A program made the position numbers and the translations under genes. Shown piece after piece: positions 16,739-21,577 of a DNA stretch of 21,577 bases. The stretch's first letter is position 1. Every line of letters begins with the position of its first letter. This DNA is from a virus, in IMG/VR virus record IMGVR_UViG_3300006735_000314, positions 1-21,577 of that record; one strand, written 5' to 3'. The notes beneath the pieces are model-generated. The model saw only the letters and a program-made list of their open reading frames with translations. It was not told the DNA's origin and did no database searches.

Positions 16739-16819
16739 TTAGATGTTTCGGACATCAAGTCCAAATTTCATCCACATCATTTCGTTATGCATGATGTAGT
16801 CTAATGAAATTAACTTCAT
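16739..16819 (-). CDS. Micro-ORF, 26 aa, with strong ribosome site and terminator
   Basis: A leftward ATG at 16819 is preceded by AGGAG (16825-16829) at a 5-nt spacing. The frame runs 26 codons to a TAA four bases before the shared terminator hairpin. The peptide begins MKLISLDYIMHNEMMWMKFG and ends L-D-V-R-N-I. It is Met-rich (six of 26) and carries no clear membrane span. The ribosome site, the fit to the terminator, and the 78-nt gap after the HNH gene argue that it is a real small gene. It could be the last cistron of the DUF262-HNH operon. Its function is unknown, and a 26-codon frame can arise by chance. Confidence 0.5.
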   Translation of the reverse strand: MKLISLDYIMHNEMMWMKFGLDVRNI

Positions 16820-16897
16820 TCTTACTCCTAACTCGACCTGAGTTTAGTATGTTTCCATTCAATAATGGTCTATACCATTGACAATACTCGACATTGG

Positions 16898-17149
16898 TTA
16901 AATTAAATCTTCTACTGATATTACTTCGACTTTATTACAAGGTTTACAACTAACAAAAGTATTTTCTTTTGTCGTTACTCCACCTCGTTCAATTCCGTCT
17001 GAGTGTGGTATTTTGTGTGCCTTGATTGCTTTGTGTAAAGGTACTTCTTTTCCACAACGCTGACACTTCTTTCCACACTCAAACCAAAGTTCTTCAAACT
17101 CTTTATCAGAGATAACTCTTCGTTTGTCTACTCGTCTTATGAATGACAT
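16898..17149 (-). CDS. Small HNH endonuclease, partner of the DUF262 protein
   Basis: The 83-aa protein is essentially one HNH domain. It has Zn-binding Cys pairs at C29/C32 (CQRC) and C68/C71 (CKPCN). H45 and the nearby acidic and His residues lie in AHKIPHSDGIERGGVTTKEN, where N63 is the central Asn. N72 takes the last H/N position. It would be expected to bind one divalent metal and cut DNA. The ATG overlaps the stop of the DUF262 gene by one base (TAATG), so the two are translationally coupled. In GmrSD-type enzymes the DUF262 domain and the HNH-type nuclease (DUF1524) act together, while here they are on separate chains. A stand-alone homing-type HNH nuclease is the alternative, but the coupling favours a functional pair. 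Confidence 0.85.
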   Translation of the reverse strand: MSFIRRVDKRRVISDKEFEELWFECGKKCQRCGKEVPLHKAIKAHKIPHSDGIERGGVTTKENTFVSCKPCNKVEVISVEDLI

Positions 17150-18297
17150 TATTTAATTACTTTTAACAACTCATCAACGAGTGTATCTCTTCTGAACTCT
17201 ACATCGGTAGCACTTGAACCAAGTCTTGTCTTTTGTCCGTATGCTGTTTCTGTTATACCAATGTCTATATTATCTTGAGTTTGTTTACATAACTGAACGT
17301 GTTTGTCAAAAAACCACTCTCCAAACTCTTCCCAGTTATCTACTTTATGTTTGTTATCAACAACATACTTGATAATCATAGCTAAGTTTAAAAGAATACT
17401 TGAAGTATGATACTTCCAATGTGTAGTTTCGTTTTCGATTACCTTGAACATAATATCAAGAACCTTTTTGACTTTCTTGTCATCTTTAAATTCATTTTTG
17501 TAAGCTGTTGAATTATACATTTCGTCTAATGATTTATTATTAAATCCATTTACATAAGCAATACCATTGACCACGGAAACAATTTTTGCCAATAGTTCAT
17601 CTTGAACCATTTTCTTAAAGGTCATACGAATATATCTACCTTTTAAATTGTCTTCCATTGTGAATAGTTTGTGTGGTTCAAGTCTTGCTGTGTCTCTAAC
17701 ATATTCTGCAATATGAGAATTAATAGCATTTCTTTTTTCTTGTGCAGTCATATTGTTTAAGTCATTTAAATCCAGAAACATTTTGTGAATTAAATCCTCG
17801 TCATCTGAACAATTACAAATCATTGAAAATGAATGATTTTCAAATTTATCTGCAACTTCTGGGAATTGGGATTTGATTTCTGAAAAACTGCAATTATCAA
17901 GATTGTATTTTCTTGTAACCACTTTGTTATTTTTAATTTGGGTATAAACTGGTCTACACACCCCTAATCGAAACTTATCTTCCATAAAGTCTCTAATCGT
18001 TAAAGTTCGTTGTTGACCATCAATCATTTCAGTTGTGTATCCTAAAATCTTTAATGTATCTTCTTCATTAATTCTATTAGGATTGTCTATTTCCATATCC
18101 AATATTTCACTTGAAACTCGTGAATAAATTGGTGGAATGATTGATTGATTTTCTATTATATTTGTAATCAAGTTTTGTTGCCATTTAACATTGTCTTTGG
18201 CAATATATGCTCTTTGATAAGCTGGGTTGAAATTGATTACTTTTGATTGTTTATATAGGTCCTTGATTGGGACATCTATTCGGACTTGTCTATCCAT
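17149..18297 (-). CDS. DUF262 (ParB/GmrS-like) protein
   Basis: The 382-aa protein carries the DUF262 signature. FNPAYQRAYIAKDNVKWQ (23-40) matches the 'P-x-Y-Q-R-x-Y-x-W' motif. EMIDGQQRTLTIRDF (90-104) is the near-invariant 'DGQQRLT-type' motif of the ParB/Srx-like nucleotide-binding fold. KMFLDLNDLNNMTAQEKRNA (162-181) matches the 'F-x-x-LN... L-x-x-x-E-x-R-N-A' segment. The C-terminal half is helical and lacks the HxxP nuclease motif of DUF1524. The nuclease is instead the coupled downstream HNH gene. DUF262 proteins include GmrS (restriction of glucosylated DNA) and other NTP-dependent defence factors. A phage copy may exclude rival phages. It starts after AAGGAG in a 147-bp leader, so it probably has its own promoter. 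Confidence 0.85.
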   Translation of the reverse strand: MDRQVRIDVPIKDLYKQSKVINFNPAYQRAYIAKDNVKWQQNLITNIIENQSIIPPIYSRVSSEILDMEIDNPNRINEEDTLKILGYTTEMIDGQQRTLTIRDFMEDKFRLGVCRPVYTQIKNNKVVTRKYNLDNCSFSEIKSQFPEVADKFENHSFSMICNCSDDEDLIHKMFLDLNDLNNMTAQEKRNAINSHIAEYVRDTARLEPHKLFTMEDNLKGRYIRMTFKKMVQDELLAKIVSVVNGIAYVNGFNNKSLDEMYNSTAYKNEFKDDKKVKKVLDIMFKVIENETTHWKYHTSSILLNLAMIIKYVVDNKHKVDNWEEFGEWFFDKHVQLCKQTQDNIDIGITETAYGQKTRLGSSATDVEFRRDTLVDELLKVIK

Positions 18298-18444
18298 TTT
18301 TTACTCCTTGGCTTGCGCCTGTTTATTATTATTTCTCATTATTGAAAGTGATAATTTCTCATAAATTATGTTTCAATTAATTTAAATACCTCTTATGAAG
18401 TACATTAATACATATCAGACTAATTTCTGAAAATGTAATTTATT
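18298..18444 (-). promoter_or_regulatory. 147-bp intergenic leader of the DUF262-HNH operon
   Basis: This is a non-coding, AT-rich gap between the sigma gene stop and the DUF262 start. On the leftward strand it holds TTGAAA as a possible -35 and, nearer the gene, the repeated ATGAGAAATwAT element (see separate entry). A GC-richer patch, GGCGCAAGCC, comes just before the AAGGAG ribosome site. I see no convincing terminator for the sigma operon and no small ORF with a ribosome site. A promoter here is likely but its exact boxes are not clear. Confidence 0.45.
18328..18362 (-). repeat. Direct repeat ATGAGAAATwAT in the DUF262 leader (candidate operator)
   Basis: Two 12-bp copies (18328-18339 and 18351-18362) differ at one base and lie 23 bp apart, start to start (about two helical turns), 31 bp or more upstream of the DUF262 ATG. 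The spacing suits paired binding of a regulator on one DNA face. Chance in AT-rich sequence is not excluded. Confidence 0.35.
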
Positions 18445-19170
18445 TTACAATATATCCCAACTACCTGTCCATTTGGTTTCTATTGAACCAGTAGCAAGAT
18501 AATTCTTTTGTAAATTCTTGTGATGTTTTTTCAAAACATTTATCACACGAGTAATATGTTGTGTGTTGGAACCAGTCATTTCTCTAATCAAAATGTATAG
18601 AGCTTTCTTATTAAAGTTCTCAATGTTCTTTCTTTGTTCCATTAAATACAATACTGAATTAGCAACATCTATATCTTGTTTTCTTTTAAATACCGTAGTT
18701 AGATTATTGGACCAATATTCAATGAACAAATCCATATACTCTTTCTGACCCTCTAAAATATCTGCTCTATAAGTTTCTCCTAAAGCATCTCTTTTGTAAT
18801 CAGTTACTTCCTCACCCTCAGTCTGTTTAAGTTTTTTGTAATTGTTATTGTTGTGTAGAATTAAATAGTTCTTAGCAACAATACTGAAATAACTAAATGC
18901 CTTACCCTTACCCTCTGCGAACTTATGCATATTCATATATAAGAAACTCACCACTTCGTGCATTACATCTGTGCTCGGAACATCAAAGTAATAAAACTTA
19001 AATGTATGAATGATATTTTCTGCCAACTTCTCAAATGGTGTTCTGATATGTTCGTTGTAAATTCGTTCTCTCATATGTGGACGAGTTTCTTTATTGTGTC
19101 TAATGATTGCGTCTTCTGTTCCTTGGTGGAAGTAATATCTTGGTGAACCCTTTTTTGCTTTTCTTGGCAT
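18445..19170 (-). CDS. gp55-like late-transcription sigma factor
   Basis: The 241-aa protein shows a sigma region 2-like segment at residues ~43-115 (RTPFEKLAENIIHTFKFYYF ... YMNMHKFAEGKGKAFSYFSI, VAKNYLILHNNNNYKKLKQ). It parallels the T4 gp55 order of helix, 'F-x-x-x-K-x-x-x-x-Y-x-x-x-x-x-x-N-x-x-x' and a basic Asn/Lys stretch. Such proteins replace host sigma70 and recognise the simple TATAAATA late promoter, one copy of which heads the virion operon at 16375. Residues ~185-215 (KKALYILIREMTGSNTQHIT, then RVINVLKKH) look like an added helix-turn-helix. T4 gp55 is shorter (185 aa) and lacks sigma region 4. The start overlaps the upstream stop by one base (TAATG). The assignment rests on pattern and context, not on a search. 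Confidence 0.75.
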   Translation of the reverse strand: MPRKAKKGSPRYYFHQGTEDAIIRHNKETRPHMRERIYNEHIRTPFEKLAENIIHTFKFYYFDVPSTDVMHEVVSFLYMNMHKFAEGKGKAFSYFSIVAKNYLILHNNNNYKKLKQTEGEEVTDYKRDALGETYRADILEGQKEYMDLFIEYWSNNLTTVFKRKQDIDVANSVLYLMEQRKNIENFNKKALYILIREMTGSNTQHITRVINVLKKHHKNLQKNYLATGSIETKWTGSWDIL

Positions 19171-19421
19171 TATAACTCCTGTTCTGTTATTTCGTTTATC
19201 TCGTCTACTGCTTCTTTTATTGATGTGAACACTACACCGATTTCATCATCAGCTTTAAATGTTCCTTTGTTATCTAACTCATCTAAAACTTGTTTAGTAT
19301 CTTGTATTCGTTGTGCATAATTCTCAACCCAAGTTTCAAGTCGTTCTACTTTTCTTGTTAAGTTAAACACAACATAACTTAATGTCAAGGAAATTATTCC
19401 TAATATTATATATCCTATCAT
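19170..19421 (-). CDS. Small membrane-anchored coiled-coil protein (83 aa)
   Basis: The N-terminus is one hydrophobic span (MIGYIILGIISLTLSYVVFN, residues 1-20) without a cleavable signal pattern. A coiled-coil-like helix follows (~22-50, VERLETWVENYAQRIQDTKQ), then an acidic tail of about 30 residues. It should sit in the inner membrane with the coiled coil in the cytoplasm. It overlaps the HD gene by 4 nt (ATGA) and the sigma gene by 1 nt, so it is made together with both. No family is recognised. It could tether or regulate one of its neighbours, but the sequence does not show which. Confidence 0.75.
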   Translation of the reverse strand: MIGYIILGIISLTLSYVVFNLTRKVERLETWVENYAQRIQDTKQVLDELDNKGTFKADDEIGVVFTSIKEAVDEINEITEQEL

Positions 19422-20197
19422 TTTTTCTCTCCAAACAATTCATTAAATATATCTTTAGCGTCTGTTGATTTGGTAAACTTTTCTTTTACTTCTGTGTCAA
19501 CTGCTTCTTTGATTTTACTTACTGACTTTTGAACTTTCTCACTCTCAACTTCATCTCCCGCTCTCCATTGGTCTGATTCAATGTGAGTAGCCATCATATC
19601 TGCTTGGTGTAAGATGTAAGCAATATTACTTCTTAATCCAAAGTCTGGATTATATCCTTTTAGATATTTTTCATTTGCTTCCTCATACAATCCGTCAGTC
19701 AATCTTAATCCAATAAACTCCCATTGTGTCATAGAAATTCCAAAGTGTTGTAGTATCCAACATGCTCTATCCGTTACGGTCATATATTGTAATTCTTTGT
19801 TATGAGTAAAAATCTCTCCCAAAGTTTTAACTCTCCAATCATTATCTTGTGGAACATAATAATCGTGTTCTAAATCTCCGACCTTTCCTAAGTCGTGATG
19901 TAGAGCTGCAAAGATTAGTTCTTCATCTGTAAAGTTTATCATAGCACCTTGTTTTTCCCAAATGTCTTTTAGTAGTTGTGCATTTTTTACCACATGCAAT
20001 ATGTGTTCTACATAACCACCAACCATAGCATTATGGAAAGTAGCTCTACCACTTGCTGGAGCCATAACCATTCTGTCCTCAAAGTAATCATACATCTTGT
20101 TGAGTTTTTCTAATCTATCTCCACTAAATGTATTGTTGACAATTGTTCTAAGTTCGTTCCAATTATCTGTTATTTGTTTTTCTGTTAGTTGTTTCAT
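19418..20197 (-). CDS. HD-domain metal-dependent phosphohydrolase
   Basis: The 259-aa protein carries the HD-superfamily metal ligands in order: H65 in the segment NAMVGGYVEHILHVV, H101-D102 in AALHHDLGKVGD, and D200 in ILHQADMMATHIESD. Extra histidines that may be ligands are H131 and H151. The 'GG-x-x-E-H' element before the HD pair resembles the YhaM-type (3'-5' exonuclease) and related HD phosphohydrolases. Known substrates of the superfamily range from nucleotides to RNA and cyclic dinucleotides. The substrate here cannot be told from sequence. The C-terminal ~45 residues are charged and helical. It overlaps both neighbours by 4 nt (ATGA), between the DruA-like gene and the membrane-anchored protein. 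A role in nucleotide salvage, RNA turnover or degrading host signalling nucleotides is possible. Confidence 0.85.
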   Translation of the reverse strand: MKQLTEKQITDNWNELRTIVNNTFSGDRLEKLNKMYDYFEDRMVMAPASGRATFHNAMVGGYVEHILHVVKNAQLLKDIWEKQGAMINFTDEELIFAALHHDLGKVGDLEHDYYVPQDNDWRVKTLGEIFTHNKELQYMTVTDRACWILQHFGISMTQWEFIGLRLTDGLYEEANEKYLKGYNPDFGLRSNIAYILHQADMMATHIESDQWRAGDEVESEKVQKSVSKIKEAVDTEVKEKFTKSTDAKDIFNELFGEKK

Positions 20198-21372
20198 CTA
20201 CCAATTTCTCCTAAGTATTTTTCTTTTGTTTCTTCCCAAGAAGTATTGATGATATCTTTATAATATAACTTCTCTGGTTTGATTCTGTTTTGTTCTAATA
20301 ATTTTGTATATCGTTTGATTGCTTTTGATTTCCACCAATTACTAATATACTCTACATCTTGTTCGTATTTAGGTTTCATAATTAATTCATCTTCTGTGAT
20401 TTCACTTCTTAGAAACTCTTTTCCGTTTTGATATAAATCTGCATAATAACAACCTCGTTTAAATCCGTGTTCATATTCTGCTCGTTTAATTCCTAACTCT
20501 TTATAAATCAATTGTAGAATTTTTTGTTTAATACCTGTTACGGGTTGTCCAGTTGTTGATGTTGTAACCCTATCGTATTCTTCTCGTCTATTATCTTTTA
20601 ACCAATGGTGCCAGACATCATAAAATTTATCGTCTGGTTTCAAACTAATCTTACCTTTGGTTTCTCCAAGAGTTTTCCAATGTGGTATTCCATTATACAT
20701 TGAGTGAATACCATACAAAGCAGTAGTAGAAAAACCAACTAAGGTTTGACCATATTGTTTTTTCCAAGTATCACGAACTCCACTTGATGTAACCATAGCC
20801 GCTACTAACTTACCACCCAAGAAATTAAATCCAAGTGGTTGTGTGCAACAAATCGTAGAACCGATTGCAGTATGATTTAGTTTTCCGTCTTTGAACTTAT
20901 TGTCTTTTGTCCAACCGATAAACTCATCTCTAACTCCTAATGAAGTTACATCACTACCTAATGAGATTACACCCAATACTTTATTTGTAGTTTTGTCTTT
21001 AACGAAAAACTTTACATTACGACCTGGATTTGCTGTGAACTCCATAGAGTGAATTAGTCGTCTTGTTAATATCCAATCATCACCTTGTCCTTGTTCAACA
21101 ACTTCTATGACTGGTTCAATTGCATTTATTTCTGATATAGTTAATTCTTTATTGTAGATATCTGTTGGTGTCCAAAGTGTTTTCTCTAACCTATCAATAC
21201 TATCTGCTCTATCCATATAGTATTGTGGGTCCTTGTTGAACTCTTCCCACTTCTTCCATAGTGTTGCTTCTTGGACTGACTGAGATTTTAGATAGTCCAT
21301 ATTGTCTATGAACTTTTGTTTTTCTCCGTCATAATCAAATTCGGGTGTCCCGAAAAAGTTTTCAAAACTCAT
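20194..21372 (-). CDS. Protein resembling the DUF4338/DruA family
   Basis: The 392-aa protein has, at residues ~132-242, an arrangement I recognise from DUF4338/DruA proteins of the Druantia defence system. It reads VLGVISLGSDVTSLGVRDEF, then IGW (148-154, the 'RD-x-x-IGW' motif), a segment of hydrophobic and Leu/Ala-rich sequence (LGGKLVAAMV), DTWKKQYGQTLVGFST, and HWKTLGETKGK (231-241, the 'W-x-x-LG-x-T-x-G' motif). The N-terminal ~100 residues are helical and the C-terminal ~150 include a basic helical region. The biochemical activity of DUF4338 is not established. It starts after GAGG seven bases upstream and overlaps the HD gene by 4 nt. A DruA-like gene in a phage may be a rival-exclusion or anti-defence component, or may have an ordinary phage function. 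The family call is by eye. Confidence 0.6.
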   Translation of the reverse strand: MSFENFFGTPEFDYDGEKQKFIDNMDYLKSQSVQEATLWKKWEEFNKDPQYYMDRADSIDRLEKTLWTPTDIYNKELTISEINAIEPVIEVVEQGQGDDWILTRRLIHSMEFTANPGRNVKFFVKDKTTNKVLGVISLGSDVTSLGVRDEFIGWTKDNKFKDGKLNHTAIGSTICCTQPLGFNFLGGKLVAAMVTSSGVRDTWKKQYGQTLVGFSTTALYGIHSMYNGIPHWKTLGETKGKISLKPDDKFYDVWHHWLKDNRREEYDRVTTSTTGQPVTGIKQKILQLIYKELGIKRAEYEHGFKRGCYYADLYQNGKEFLRSEITEDELIMKPKYEQDVEYISNWWKSKAIKRYTKLLEQNRIKPEKLYYKDIINTSWEETKEKYLGEIGR

Positions 21373-21390
21373 TTATAACCTCTTATTGTT

Positions 21391-21577
21391 TTAGTTTTTA
21401 TTTGTGACAAATTTTATGTCTTCGTTTAAGTTTGCTTTTTTAATCTTAGCATCAGTAAACTTGTATGGTTTTACTCCTGGACTTTCTAATATATCAATAC
21501 GATTTACAAATCGTTTATTCATTGTATCTTTGACTTGATATACTCCGTCTTTACCACTTGTTCCGGATAAGACAATA
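21391..21577 (-). CDS. C-terminus of an unidentified protein (partial, enters from right edge)
   Basis: A leftward frame runs from the window edge to a TAA at 21391-21393, giving 61 visible residues (beginning I-V-L-S-G-T-S-G-K-D and ending F-V-T-N-K-N). It is basic and mixed alpha/beta, with no motif I can name. The stop lies 18 nt before the ATG of the DruA-like gene, so the two are probably co-transcribed. Its start and most of its length are outside the window. Confidence 0.75.
   Translation of the reverse strand, partial: IVLSGTSGKDGVYQVKDTMNKRFVNRIDILESPGVKPYKFTDAKIKKANLNEDIKFVTNKN

Noticed and set aside
16864-16879. Inverted repeat AATGGT-CTAT-ACCATT after the HNH gene
   Set aside because: The stem is only 6 bp and AT-rich with no T-run, too weak to call a terminator. 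It was left unlisted as a feature.

Overview
The window looks like part of a T4-type (Tevenvirinae-like, contractile-tailed) marine bacteriophage genome. It is AT-rich, genes are packed with 1-4 nt overlaps, and nearly everything reads leftward (minus strand). The evidence is a baseplate set with a gp25-like wedge protein next to a gp6/gpJ-like wedge protein, a gp5/VgrG-like hub protein, a gp55-like late sigma factor, and one exact T4-type late promoter (TATAAATA). The host cannot be read from the window. The low GC and the Ser/Thr/Asn/Gly-rich virion proteins fit an uncultured marine phage.

Layout from right to left, in the direction of transcription. (1) 21577-18445 is a tightly coupled 'early/regulatory' block: the C-terminus of an unidentified protein, a protein resembling the DUF4338/DruA family, an HD-domain phosphohydrolase, a small membrane-anchored coiled-coil protein, and the gp55-like late sigma factor. 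(2) After a 147-bp leader comes a two-gene module (18297-16898): a DUF262 (ParB/GmrS-like) protein whose stop overlaps the start of a small HNH nuclease. This resembles a split GmrSD-type restriction system carried by the phage. (3) 16897-16327 is a small accessory island. It holds a previously unflagged 26-codon leftward ORF and the only rightward gene, a 73-aa double-membrane-span protein with a 5' stem-loop. The two are convergent and share one strong bidirectional terminator. (4) A late promoter at 16375-16382 precedes the long leftward virion operon, 16326 to beyond position 1. Its order is a helical protein, gp5-like hub, small lysine-rich protein, gp25, gp6, a DNRLRE-like beta-sandwich protein, three unrecognised proteins, a 1305-aa protein with a tail-protein-I-like segment and a LamG-like domain, a 212-aa tail protein, two paralogous tail proteins, and finally a protein with a Sec signal peptide that runs off the left edge.

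How the genes work together: the late sigma gene (block 1) probably directs transcription from the TATAAATA promoter of the virion operon (block 4). The gp25-gp6-...-1305 aa order matches the W-J-I order of P2-type and the wedge gene set of T4-type baseplates. Two intergenic spacers inside the virion operon carry a near-identical 25-bp element, suggesting internal control points before the tail-protein trio and before the exported protein. The least ordinary parts are the DUF262-HNH pair, the DruA-like gene, the micro-gene/membrane-gene pair around the shared terminator, and the exported cohesin-like protein.
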